Source: a virus. Taken from it: DNA of 23,127 nt. The translations under genes and the position numbers were made by a program. The stretch covers positions 1 to 23,127 of the IMG/VR virus record IMGVR_UViG_3300029263_001017; one strand, 5' to 3'. The notes beneath the pieces are model-generated. The model searched no databases. It was not told the DNA's origin and was given only the letters and a program-made list of their open reading frames with translations. Shown here in pieces: positions 5,830 to 14,628 of this stretch; positions within the stretch are counted from its first letter, which is position 1, and every line of letters starts with the position of its first letter.

Positions 5830-6275
5830 TTTAGTTGGTTCCCTTTAAAAAGTTCGTTTTCGGTTAGAATAGTAAATTCCCATTCGTTATCATTACAAAC
5901 TTTTTTTGCCGCTTTCCACTTTGCTTCATTTACGGCATACGTCTTCATATTTAGGTCGTAGGTCTTGGTTTTTCTCTTTTTAATTGTCGGTGGTTTTGTC
6001 TGCTTATATGGCTTGACTTCAATCAAAAAAGTTTTAATTTCACCAGTCTTTGTTTTAATTTCCGCGAGAAAATCGGGGTAATACCGATGCATTTTATTAT
6101 CAACGGGGGATAGGTACGGAATCACCACTTCTTCACTTGCCCAACGGAGCACGTTTATATTTTTATCTAGATACTTACACATTTTTCTTTCCCATGTAGA
6201 TCTACAGACAATTTTGGTTGGATTGCCAATATATTTAGAGCTATTCTCTGGAATGTACTTCGTTTTATATGCCAT
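5826..6275 (-). CDS. 4: Head completion nuclease gp4
   Basis: Encodes 149 residues (T4 gp4 is 150). gp4 acts after packaging to complete heads. The sequence matches T4 gp4 well: MAYKTKYIPENSSKYIGNP, RSTWERK, then IPYLSPVDNKMHRYYPDF, FLIEVKPYKQTKPP and WKAAKKVCNDNEWEFTILTE. The E of WERK, the D of YYPDF and the IEVK triad fit a TnsA/restriction-type nuclease core (E...PD...ExK). I chose the ATG at 6275 because it yields the MAY start seen in T4; an in-frame ATG at 6284 would add three residues. No Shine-Dalgarno is visible, suggesting a leaderless or weakly initiated mRNA. It is first in its minus-strand unit and divergent from gp48. Confidence 0.85.
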   Translation of the reverse strand: MAYKTKYIPENSSKYIGNPTKIVCRSTWERKMCKYLDKNINVLRWASEEVVIPYLSPVDNKMHRYYPDFLAEIKTKTGEIKTFLIEVKPYKQTKPPTIKKRKTKTYDLNMKTYAVNEAKWKAAKKVCNDNEWEFTILTENELFKGNQLK

Positions 6276-6281
6276 AGCATA

Positions 6282-6291
6282 CATATATATG
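6282..6291. promoter_or_regulatory. Palindromic CATATATATG in the gp4/gp48 divergent gap
   Basis: The gap between gp4 and gp48 is only about 36 bases and must hold, or lie next to, start signals for both directions. CATATATATG is a perfect 10-base palindrome here. Its TATATAT core could serve as a degenerate late-type box read either way, though it does not match TATAAATA well. AT richness makes chance possible. Confidence 0.25.
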
Positions 6292-6311
6292 AATGGAAAC
6301 AGGAGTAAGCC

Positions 6312-7142
6312 ATGACAATAAATTTAAGTTGGGGATATTCAGACGGATCATCAGAAGCACCATATTATTTGGTGTTTAATTGCTATAGATACCCAAGAAC
6401 ATCTAGAGAAAGAGGTAATCTTAGTAATGCAGAACTCAGGATTACTCTTCCGGGTGTTAGATTGACTAGGGGTACTGCTCACAGATATTCTGAAGATGCT
6501 CCGATGATGGAAAACGTCCAACAAGCACTAGGCACAATTAATCCAGCTTTCGACCCAGGCAATATGGATAATCAGAGTATCGGGGAAGTTCTCAGTAATG
6601 TAGAAAAAGCTGTATCTGATGGAAACAAAAGATTCCAGAAAGACGCATTTGGTCAAATTGCATCTAAATTAGGTAGATTAGAGCTACTTACCACAGAAGC
6701 AGGATTTCTTGGTTCATCAAAACGAAAGTATAATTTTAGTTGGAATTTAAAATCTACCTCAAATAATGCAAACACGAATATAGCAAAAAACATCGGAGAG
6801 CATTTTGAACGATTCTCGATGCCTGTTGTTGGTGGATTTGCTTCTGAAGGTGATATTGCGCAAGCCAGTAGGATGAGACCACCTAACGTATGGACTATAA
6901 GTGCTATAAATGAATTCGGTGATAATGAAGCAGAAACAACCAGACTGTGGTTAGGTAGACCAAAAGTATGTGTTCTACTCAACGTGATGCACGCCCTAGA
7001 CACCCAATCCTTTATAGCTGGTGTGGGTGGACCATTTTCATATTTCTTGGGTGCTAACTTTGTAGAATTGGAAAATGTATTCAATTACAATGGCGATATA
7101 AAAAGTAGATCTGAATACTTTAATGCTTTAGGTGGTGCATAA
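6312..7142 (+). CDS. 48: Baseplate tail tube cap protein gp48-like
   Basis: Encodes 276 residues (T4 gp48 is 364). gp48 sits on the hub and, with gp54, starts tail tube assembly. The N-terminus is followed by YYLVFNCYRYP and a beta-type block LRITLPGVRLTRGTAHRYSE. The second half has KYNFSWNLKS, RPPNVWTISAIN and a closing ENVFNYNGDIKSRSEYFN, a pattern I associate with tail-cap proteins of T4-like phages. AGGAGT (6300-6305) lies before the ATG. It heads the main + strand baseplate operon and its TAATG junction couples it to gp53. The family match is by eye, and a gp54 assignment is possible. Confidence 0.65.
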   Translation: MTINLSWGYSDGSSEAPYYLVFNCYRYPRTSRERGNLSNAELRITLPGVRLTRGTAHRYSEDAPMMENVQQALGTINPAFDPGNMDNQSIGEVLSNVEKAVSDGNKRFQKDAFGQIASKLGRLELLTTEAGFLGSSKRKYNFSWNLKSTSNNANTNIAKNIGEHFERFSMPVVGGFASEGDIAQASRMRPPNVWTISAINEFGDNEAETTRLWLGRPKVCVLLNVMHALDTQSFIAGVGGPFSYFLGANFVELENVFNYNGDIKSRSEYFNALGGA

Positions 7143-8167
7143 TGACATACTTTGATTTTTTCAGCAATACAACATATAATTTTCCAAATGGTATTAATAA
7201 AAATGTAAAAAATATTTTTACTAGACCTACAATTAATAATGTATATTCCGATAAAATTGAATTGGGTGAAAACCAAAGTCCAGATCAGTTATCAATTTCT
7301 TTATATGAAAATCCAGATCTATTTTATATTAATTTATTGAGTAATAACATAATATCTGATGATTACTGGCCAGTTTCAGGTGAAGAATTCAGTGAAAGTC
7401 TCTCCTCTGACTTTGCTGGTTATTCCTTCCATATATTGGAAGAGCCAGCCGATAAACCTAATAGAGGGGATCTTTTTGTACTGAAGTCTGACTTCGATAA
7501 TTTTATTCCAGATGAAGATGATTCATTAAAGGATACTCTGACATATGGAATTGTAGAATCGTGGAATCCATCTTACAGAAAACTGTGGATAAAAAATTAT
7601 TCTATTGGATCGACAGGTGCTCAAACCGCCGACAGTATATTTAAAGAAAATAATAGATTTTATCTTTTCAAAAAGACTATTGATGGTTCATATGAAAATG
7701 ATGGTAGTCAGATACAAGTCACAAATATTAGTGGTGATAATAATGCTTTTGCCTTAGATCCAAATTATCCCGGCAATTCTGGTGATGAATTTACAATGAA
7801 AAGGGTTTCCGAGTTTCAAAATTCAGTAAGTCATTTTGAAACTCTAGATGGTGCCGTACAGCTAAACCCACACACTAAAAATATAGTCTTCCTTGGCGAA
7901 AACTTTTCATACAACCTATATGATTTTGCTGGAACAACATATAACTCTGGTAATACAAATAGTTCTTGTTCTTTATTAGAAGGATACATTTTATCAGCGA
8001 ACGGACAAACTGGCACAAATAATAGACCATACACAACGCAACAAAGAATAACTACTATGCGTGATGTGGCACTTGAGAATAATACCAACCTAAAGACCAT
8101 AGATGTTTTACCCAAATCATCTATAGGTAATATTATTGAAAATATAAAGAGGAACTTTAATGGCTAA
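7142..8167 (+). CDS. 53: Baseplate wedge protein gp53
   Basis: Encodes 341 residues (T4 gp53 is 196). gp53 joins the wedge to the hub during baseplate assembly. The N-terminal YFDFFSNTTYNF, KNIFTRP and DQLSISLYENPDLFYINLLS match the T4 pattern (FTFFDP, DIFRN, EELANAIYGNPQLYWVLLMC). The C-terminal LKTIDVLPKSSIGNIIENIK matches the closing T4 helix. The extra ~145 residues lie in the middle and look beta-rich, probably an added exposed domain. The start shares an A with the gp48 stop (TAATG), and the 3' end overlaps the next gene by 8 bases. Confidence 0.88.
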   Translation: MTYFDFFSNTTYNFPNGINKNVKNIFTRPTINNVYSDKIELGENQSPDQLSISLYENPDLFYINLLSNNIISDDYWPVSGEEFSESLSSDFAGYSFHILEEPADKPNRGDLFVLKSDFDNFIPDEDDSLKDTLTYGIVESWNPSYRKLWIKNYSIGSTGAQTADSIFKENNRFYLFKKTIDGSYENDGSQIQVTNISGDNNAFALDPNYPGNSGDEFTMKRVSEFQNSVSHFETLDGAVQLNPHTKNIVFLGENFSYNLYDFAGTTYNSGNTNSSCSLLEGYILSANGQTGTNNRPYTTQQRITTMRDVALENNTNLKTIDVLPKSSIGNIIENIKRNFNG

Positions 8168-10760
8168 TAATGATATTGTTTTTAAAGAAATTTCATTAAG
8201 ATTACCGGGAGAAGACTACGTTAATATTATTGATCAGTTCCAATCTTCTAGTACGTTTGGTGGTATGTCAATTGACGAGGGACTTTTTGATAATGGGATA
8301 AGCGGTTTTATTATACTTAATGATCCAGATCCAACTAACAATAGTGCCAATTTACCATCAATAACAACATTAGCAAAAACTGGTGCAATGATTCGGTTTT
8401 CTTTTAGTACCCAAATCGGAACCTCAATTGAAACCAATATTCGAGAATTAGAATTTTACGTTTATAGTGTTTCTATAGTTTCAGACATATCTCCCGGTAT
8501 AGCAAAATTGGGATCTTCTCAGTCAGTATCATATCGTCTTGAATTTTCTTCATATGAAAGCACGGCGATAAATTATGAAACAGTAGATGTATTCCCAGAA
8601 AACGCAGACTACGTTGGAACTATCAGTGAGTTTGTTGATGAGTTAGCATCACCTGATAAGTTGGGAATTCTTGGTCCATCACCAGAAGAAGATGATAGTG
8701 GCAATATTATAAGGAATACTACACAAGTACCACCAGAAATATTCACAACATATAATGGTGTTTGGTTTAAAAGAAAACAGTCACTATATCCATGGGGAAA
8801 AGAAAAGACTGTACCAAGTTTAAGTACTTTAATATCAGCCTCTTTGAATTATGCAATCCCAGCTATAGGACAACAAATTAATGTGGATGGAGAGATCGTT
8901 GATCGGGGAATTCCACATGATAAAAACTTATCTTATGTTTTTTATCAATCTCTACCACAAGGTAGATGGAAATTGGTTCCAATTGGTGGTGAAATTGAAG
9001 AAGAAAACACCGAAGCGGCAAGTTTATATAAGCGAGGATATGTAGACGGTAGTGAAAATGATGGTTATCACACATATAGATTTACTATGGATGAAACCCA
9101 AATAAAACGAATAGAAATGTTCAAACTTATAAAAGACACTGATAGATTAGAACTAGAGGAGGCTGGTGTATTTGGATCTTCGTATAGATTGATAGAGCCA
9201 AATTATAGAGGAATTTATAATGGAATAGTAGCAGATGGAACAGGGGACAATGATGAATCAGAAGTCCACGAAAATTCTATAACAGGCACAAAAAATAATT
9301 TATACTACCATGATGCCATGAGTATTGCTTCTCACCTTAAACAAGAAGAGGTTGTATATTCATATAATGAATTCTTTTCTGGTGGGGAGGAAGATGTATC
9401 CAATCCTCTTCTTGGTAAATCACCATTAGAAGGAAGAGAAAATCCATCCTTTAGTTCTATAACAGACACGGTATATGGATATTTTGATTCGTCCTACTTA
9501 TATAAACCATTCACAACTAAAAATGATGATTACTCCAGTGCAAGAGGTTCTAAACATATGTGGCAAACTATGTTTGACATGTGTGATCTACCCCTAATAA
9601 CAAATGAAACTACAGGTGAAATTGGCATTGATAGTATCATTAAAGCTAGAGATGAAAACAAAAGGGGTAGACTGGCATATAGTGTTCTGTCAGATCTGAA
9701 GGAGCAATGGAACAGGTATAGACACTCTGTTTGTTGTGACAGTGCTGAGGGTGGAGAAAAATTCCTAGCCATGCTTGTAGGTGCGACATCAAGTTACCCT
9801 CTTGGTGAAGAAGAAGATGTTGACAGAAATCATGTACCATTTGCCATAACTGGTGGTGTCACTGTCGAAAATCTCTACAGATATTCATTTGTAGAAGTTG
9901 ATGTGTGGCCTAGAGTTCTTGTACCTGAAGGTGCAACTGCGGGGTCATTTGGTATAACAGGAGCAGCTCTTGATGGTGTCACATTCAGTGATTACGATAC
10001 CTTTACATACTATGATTATATTTCACAGAAAGATATAAATCCTTCCACTGGTGAGAGAGAGATATACATCGGAGGCAATTCTGCTGGAACAGAGGGATTG
10101 ACTCTTACGTTTGGACTTACTCAAGCCGCCGAAGGACAAGATTATGCAATAAATCAAGAACAAGAGTTTTTCGTAATTCCTGTTGATGGAGGTAGACGTG
10201 GACTATTTACAGCATACAACACAAATGAATTGGTCAATAATATAGCGTTTACTGGCGCAGGAATAAACATGAAAGGGTTTAACTATCCGAGTGGGTTTAA
10301 CTTGATGCCTATTGGTGGAATGACCAGTGGACAGGGTGGAGAATCTGATACATCGACAACATTTATTCCTCCAACTTACATGGGATCTGTTGTTGAAATG
10401 TCTAGCATTAACAACCAATTAGTGAATATCAAAACTAATACAGACGCTGCGGTTATTGAATATACTCCACCAGAGGGTGTTGTTGAGAGTGGTCCGGATG
10501 CCGTAGTCGGAATACTCAACAATATAATGGGTACTAAGAATCTTCCCAGTACGTTTGCAGGTGCTAGTGCTGAACTATTATACATCAATCCTAGTAGTGG
10601 AGAGATCAAAGAATTTGATCGAGATGATATCGAGGAACGCCCCAAAATTACAGACGATGCAAAACCACAGCCAGTAAGTGGATCTCCACTAGAAAAATCA
10701 CAAACAACAGTTTATCTGTTTAGTTCAGAAAACGATCATGATGGAAGGTGTTCAACATGA
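8160..10760 (+). CDS. Large baseplate hub protein (gp27-like N-terminus)
   Basis: Encodes 866 residues, more than twice T4 gp27 (391). The N-terminal domain has SGFIILNDPDPTN (48-60), FYVYSVSIVSD (99-109) and VSYRLEFSSYES (123-134), the order seen in phage hub proteins: a short beta domain with an xPDPx-type turn, then the strand pair before a conserved LxFxSxE-like motif. The middle (about 430-560) has MWQTMFDMCDLPLITNETTG and helical content of the hub kind. No lysozyme domain is visible, unlike T4 gp5. It ends in an acidic polar tail. The following gene supplies a hub-like C-terminal domain, so one ancestral hub may be split in two. An 8-nt overlap at the start and ATGA at the end indicate coupling. 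Confidence 0.6.
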   Translation: MANNDIVFKEISLRLPGEDYVNIIDQFQSSSTFGGMSIDEGLFDNGISGFIILNDPDPTNNSANLPSITTLAKTGAMIRFSFSTQIGTSIETNIRELEFYVYSVSIVSDISPGIAKLGSSQSVSYRLEFSSYESTAINYETVDVFPENADYVGTISEFVDELASPDKLGILGPSPEEDDSGNIIRNTTQVPPEIFTTYNGVWFKRKQSLYPWGKEKTVPSLSTLISASLNYAIPAIGQQINVDGEIVDRGIPHDKNLSYVFYQSLPQGRWKLVPIGGEIEEENTEAASLYKRGYVDGSENDGYHTYRFTMDETQIKRIEMFKLIKDTDRLELEEAGVFGSSYRLIEPNYRGIYNGIVADGTGDNDESEVHENSITGTKNNLYYHDAMSIASHLKQEEVVYSYNEFFSGGEEDVSNPLLGKSPLEGRENPSFSSITDTVYGYFDSSYLYKPFTTKNDDYSSARGSKHMWQTMFDMCDLPLITNETTGEIGIDSIIKARDENKRGRLAYSVLSDLKEQWNRYRHSVCCDSAEGGEKFLAMLVGATSSYPLGEEEDVDRNHVPFAITGGVTVENLYRYSFVEVDVWPRVLVPEGATAGSFGITGAALDGVTFSDYDTFTYYDYISQKDINPSTGEREIYIGGNSAGTEGLTLTFGLTQAAEGQDYAINQEQEFFVIPVDGGRRGLFTAYNTNELVNNIAFTGAGINMKGFNYPSGFNLMPIGGMTSGQGGESDTSTTFIPPTYMGSVVEMSSINNQLVNIKTNTDAAVIEYTPPEGVVESGPDAVVGILNNIMGTKNLPSTFAGASAELLYINPSSGEIKEFDRDDIEERPKITDDAKPQPVSGSPLEKSQTTVYLFSSENDHDGRCST

Positions 10761-11419
10761 CCACAAATAGTTCAGATTATCCTAATATAAGGACTAGCGT
10801 ACCTAAAAAAATAGGATCTGCTCACGAAGAAAGTATAGTCATTGACAGAGAGTTTTTTGATTGTGTAAACATCAATGGTCCTGTTGATAATAGTGGATGT
10901 ACCACTGAAAATTCTTTATGTAATTGTCCCTGTACGGGTGGTTCAAGTAACGCATCAGCGGTGCCACTATTCAGGGAACCTACAGACACTGAAATGGCTT
11001 TTGCTAAATCACAAATAGCAGGATGTAACTCTGATGATGATTACAACGGTTACTTTGTACTTGATCCGGAGGCCCTAGAAAGTAACTGTGGCGTCCAATG
11101 TCATGGAAAATACTACTACAGCACTTTCAAGGCATCAAGAACGTATTCGACATTTTGGGATACACCAAAGAAGGCTCCTCTTTACAGGAATGGTTTAATA
11201 AACCTATATACTGCACAGCAAGCTGTTTGCATAGTTCCCGGAAATTTAAATCTTCGAGTTGGTGAATTTATCAACATCCCAAGTGATGGTAGCCCTTTGT
11301 CAGAAAAATATTCCGGTTGCTGGTTAATAGCAAGTATTCGTCATGCAATTGCATCCTTACAAAATTACAAGATGATAATAACATTAATACGAGATTCAAA
11401 AATACCTGAGCCAGAATAA
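10757..11419 (+). CDS. Cys-rich hub C-terminal partner protein
   Basis: Encodes 220 residues from the ATG at 10757, which makes an ATGA overlap with the preceding stop and has AAGG at 10745-10748; a GTG at 10748 would add three residues. The last ~75 residues read APLYRNGLINLYTAQQAVCI, NLRVGEFINI and SGCWLIASIRHAI, then a strand ending ITLIRDS. This is the layout of the final domain of phage hub proteins (GpD/gp27 type), where a strand pair ends in a LxRD motif. The N-terminal ~115 residues are unusual: Cys at 36, 48, 55, 57, 59, 90, 111 and 115, including CNCPC and CGVQCH, which suggests metal binding. The role is probably completing the hub with the 866-residue protein. Confidence 0.5.
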   Translation: MTTNSSDYPNIRTSVPKKIGSAHEESIVIDREFFDCVNINGPVDNSGCTTENSLCNCPCTGGSSNASAVPLFREPTDTEMAFAKSQIAGCNSDDDYNGYFVLDPEALESNCGVQCHGKYYYSTFKASRTYSTFWDTPKKAPLYRNGLINLYTAQQAVCIVPGNLNLRVGEFINIPSDGSPLSEKYSGCWLIASIRHAIASLQNYKMIITLIRDSKIPEPE

Positions 11420-11808
11420 TGAGTAAATACAAAGATTTAAATTTAGATTTAGATACTACCTTATCAGGAGATATCGCTGTTACTACAGATAACAGATCAA
11501 TTACACAGTCACTGACAAATATTATTCTCACCAAAGTAGGAGAGAGACCATTTTCTTCTTCTAATGTAGGGGTTGGTATAGAGAGTTTGTTTTATACCAT
11601 GTCAAATGTAAGATCACCAGAAATTATAGATTTAAAACAGACGACAAAAGAAAAGATAAATAGATATGAACCAAGAGTCACATTCAATGACATGAAAATT
11701 AGCAATGATGATTATATTGAATCAGGTAAAATTACATTGAACATATCTTACACAATTAAAGCTTCAAATTTGGGTGACAATTTAAGACTTGTCATAGGAG
11801 AAAACTAA
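11419..11808 (+). CDS. 25: Baseplate wedge protein gp25
   Basis: Encodes 129 residues (T4 gp25 is 132). gp25 is a wedge subunit of the inner baseplate, related to lysozyme-like GPW/gp25 proteins of contractile systems. The family pattern is clear: DLDTTLSGDIAVTTDNRSIT at the N side, then KVGERPFSSSNVGVGIESLF, the RYEPRVTF region with the EPR motif, and a closing beta pair. It starts on a TAATG overlap with the Cys-rich gene and ends one base before gp6. Confidence 0.93.
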   Translation: MSKYKDLNLDLDTTLSGDIAVTTDNRSITQSLTNIILTKVGERPFSSSNVGVGIESLFYTMSNVRSPEIIDLKQTTKEKINRYEPRVTFNDMKISNDDYIESGKITLNISYTIKASNLGDNLRLVIGEN

Positions 11809-11809
11809 A

Positions 11810-13501
11810 ATGGCTAATATTCCAATACAATTAGGAAGTTTGGATTTTGATGAAATTAAAAATAATTTAAAATCCTTTCTTCAAAACTCAGATAACAATC
11901 TAGACATTGATTTTGATGGATCGATAGCAAACACCATAGTCGATCTTTTGTCATATAATACAATGTACTACGCATTTTATTCAAACATGCTTATGAATGA
12001 GTCATTTATGGACTCAGCACAAAGAGTAGAAAGTTTGGTTTCACTGTCAAAACCTTTGGGATATAGTATATCACATAAAAATGGATCATCTGTTGTTCTT
12101 ACATTAAAAAATACTGGTCTAACAACTACCAATATTACTTCTTATACATCAACTATTACGGGAATAAATAATGGTGTCAATTATTCATTTACTTACGTAA
12201 ATCCACTAAATGATATTGATACACAAACTAATATTATTGCTCCAAATGAATCAAAATCTTTTCGATTTTATCAAACATCTTCTAGAGTTATAAACGCCCC
12301 TGTAACAGTTGATTATACGAACCAAAAATTTAGTATAAACAATAAAAATATTGATCCTAGAACATTAACCGTTAATGTCTCTGAAAGTGATGGGATAAGG
12401 GAATATACCCGAATTAGCAATACTAATTCTAGTCTATCAACATCTAGTCGAGTATATTACTTAGAATCGACAAATTCGGGATATACAATATATTTTGGTT
12501 CACCAACAAATACATCGGGTTATTCTAGTGGTAGAGGTGTGGGTGAAACTGAAATAGTATATGTTTCTTATCTCACAAGTTCTGGTTCGGGTGGTAACGG
12601 TAGCACAAGTTTTTCAGGTCTACGTAACTCTACAAATATAGAAAATTCGTCTGCCGTATCATCCGGTGGATATAATACAGCAAATATTGATCTAATTAAA
12701 TTTGCTGCACCAAGAAATTTTGTTGGTGGCGGTAGATTGATTAGTATAACCGATTACGAAGTAGCTATTCTTAATACTGGTCTTTTATCAGTTGGATTTA
12801 ATCCAAGAAATAATATTTCAGTTTATAGTAGTTCAAGTTCTGCTGATAAAACAAGTGGTAGAATATTATTTTCCATGTTTGATGCAACACTAAACGGTGG
12901 TGCTGGTGCAGTTATTTCTGAAAAAAGTTCTATTCCAAATGAAATAACTAAAAACTTTGCGGAAGAGGTTCTGGTGGGACTAACATTCGAATACAGAGAA
13001 CCACTTGAAGTTGATATTACATTTTCATCAAACGAACCAGAACAAAGCTTTACTAGTTTGTATCAAAAAGGATTCAATCAAACATTCAGCACTAATTTAA
13101 ATTCCTCTCTTATTGGTGTAGAAACAACAAAAATTCCAGATAAACAAAAATTCACAATAGGCAATGAATCAGGAATAGAATCTGGTGGATCACCTGAAAT
13201 TTCTGGAAGATTCGATTTTAAAAATACTATTGATTCCACAACATCCGGAACAACATTTGTAATGTCATACAAAACACTGGGATCGAGTGATAATTCAATA
13301 GCAACTATATCCGGAGGTCTAATTAAGAATGGGGTATTGGGTGTTACTCTTAGTTCAGATTTCGTAACACAAGGTAAATTTATATTGGACCCATTAAAGT
13401 TTGAATCTGTTGAAGGAATCACACTAAACTTTTCCACTTCCAAAGATATTATAATCAAAGATGAACTTATAGTGAACCCCAAAATAGTAGGATCTGGTTG
13501 A
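11810..13501 (+). CDS. 6: Baseplate wedge protein gp6
   Basis: Encodes 563 residues (T4 gp6 is 660). gp6 forms the inner ring of the wedge and belongs to the baseplate-J superfamily. The N-terminal region is diagnostic: SLDFDEIKNNLKSFLQ, DIDFDGSIANTIVDLLSYNT, MNESFMDSAQRVESLVSLSK and PLGYSISHKNGSSV. The central part holds J-type beta sequence with APRNFVGGGRLISITDYEVA, and the C-terminal third is Ser/Thr/Gly-rich beta. Adjacent to gp25 on one transcript, as in T4-like clusters. The stop overlaps the next ATG as TGATG. Confidence 0.93.
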   Translation: MANIPIQLGSLDFDEIKNNLKSFLQNSDNNLDIDFDGSIANTIVDLLSYNTMYYAFYSNMLMNESFMDSAQRVESLVSLSKPLGYSISHKNGSSVVLTLKNTGLTTTNITSYTSTITGINNGVNYSFTYVNPLNDIDTQTNIIAPNESKSFRFYQTSSRVINAPVTVDYTNQKFSINNKNIDPRTLTVNVSESDGIREYTRISNTNSSLSTSSRVYYLESTNSGYTIYFGSPTNTSGYSSGRGVGETEIVYVSYLTSSGSGGNGSTSFSGLRNSTNIENSSAVSSGGYNTANIDLIKFAAPRNFVGGGRLISITDYEVAILNTGLLSVGFNPRNNISVYSSSSSADKTSGRILFSMFDATLNGGAGAVISEKSSIPNEITKNFAEEVLVGLTFEYREPLEVDITFSSNEPEQSFTSLYQKGFNQTFSTNLNSSLIGVETTKIPDKQKFTIGNESGIESGGSPEISGRFDFKNTIDSTTSGTTFVMSYKTLGSSDNSIATISGGLIKNGVLGVTLSSDFVTQGKFILDPLKFESVEGITLNFSTSKDIIIKDELIVNPKIVGSG

Positions 13502-14628
13502 TGGTATTAATCCCGACATATTACTCATTTGGTTTTGATGGTGGTTCGTCTGGAACTGGTAATCGATTAAATGCAATATCGGCTAAAGTAGCCATAGAAT
13601 TCCCGCAGTATACAATTTCACCAGCAAGACGTATTAATCGGAAAAGAACCAGAGGAGGACGGAGAAATTTAGATACTCAACAACCTGCTAGATTTGTAAT
13701 TGATGTACAAAAACCATCCCGTGGAGGACCCGGATTTGCTGATCGTCCTGATAGCGAATTTGGAGTTGGTGTTGGTCCCGATTCTGGTGTCGGTAGTGGT
13801 TCTGTTGCTCCCGGCCGACCACCAACTTCTTCTGGTCCTAGCTTTGGTTCTGGTAATTTTAATAATGATAATTCTAGTGTTGCTCCCGGTAGACCGAGCA
13901 CAGGTCGTCCTAAACCTAAACCATCATCGATAGACACTATAATATTTGAGCGACCGGAACCGGACGAACCAAATCTGGCTGGACCAAGAAATCCAGATTC
14001 TAGACCCAAACCTGATGATGACATTAATATTGATGTAACTATTGGTCCCGGATCTGGTATTGGTGGTAGACCTATCGATGGACGACCTAAACCTGATGTT
14101 GATAATGGTTTTGGTCTTGGTTTCGATCCCAATAATGATAATAGTGTTTCTATTGATGGAAGACCAATTATCGATGATAGACCCTCTGTTGGTATTGGTC
14201 CCCGTGATCCCGGTACTCAGGCTCCCGGTAGACCCGGCATTGGACCCGGTATTGGTGTTGGTCCAGATATTCCAAATCCCGGTACTGGTGTTGACGGCCG
14301 ACCTACTTCTGGTCCTAACTTTGGTTATGGTCCCGGTATCATCCCACCGGCCGGTAGGCCTGCACCAAATAGACCCATACCACCAAATGAGAAACCTGAT
14401 CTAGATTCTGGTCTCGGAGTTATAACTATAATAGATGATCCCGCAGAAGATCCAAGACCCGGAAAAGGTAATGAAGGTATTGATTCTGGAGCAAACTCAG
14501 AAACAGGTGAAAACAGTCCTGCGGGCACAATTCAAACTCAGTTTGGTTTTGTGTTCCCATCAAAATATAGAGTAAACGTAGTATCACAACTACCAAGCTG
14601 GTTGGGGAAGCGAAACCGAAATGCCTAA
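13501..14628 (+). CDS. Gly/Pro/Asp/Arg-rich disordered baseplate-cluster protein
   Basis: Encodes 375 residues from ATG 13501 (TGATG overlap with the gp6 stop; AGGA at 13489-13492). Residues about 75-320 are low-complexity: APGRP occurs three times, DGRP three times, plus many PGSG, GVGPD and RPKPD-type units. The two ends are ordinary: an N-terminal ~60 residues with RRINRKRTRGGRRN and a C-terminal QFGFVFPSKYRVNVVSQLPS. So it looks like two short folded ends joined by a long flexible or polyglycine-II-like linker. No family is recognised. Lying between gp6 and a gp7-like gene, it is probably a virion protein. Codons in the repeats vary (GGT CCC, GGT CCT, GGA), so the repetition is old at the protein level. 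Confidence 0.75.
   Translation: MVLIPTYYSFGFDGGSSGTGNRLNAISAKVAIEFPQYTISPARRINRKRTRGGRRNLDTQQPARFVIDVQKPSRGGPGFADRPDSEFGVGVGPDSGVGSGSVAPGRPPTSSGPSFGSGNFNNDNSSVAPGRPSTGRPKPKPSSIDTIIFERPEPDEPNLAGPRNPDSRPKPDDDINIDVTIGPGSGIGGRPIDGRPKPDVDNGFGLGFDPNNDNSVSIDGRPIIDDRPSVGIGPRDPGTQAPGRPGIGPGIGVGPDIPNPGTGVDGRPTSGPNFGYGPGIIPPAGRPAPNRPIPPNEKPDLDSGLGVITIIDDPAEDPRPGKGNEGIDSGANSETGENSPAGTIQTQFGFVFPSKYRVNVVSQLPSWLGKRNRNA

Noticed and set aside
8160-11419. Lysozyme domain in the hub, as in T4 gp5
   Set aside because: I could not see a T4-lysozyme-like catalytic pattern in either hub protein.
13677-14132. Minus-strand Pro/Gly-rich open frame
   Set aside because: It is the antisense reading of the Gly/Pro repeat gene, where GGN/CCN codons keep the reverse strand open.
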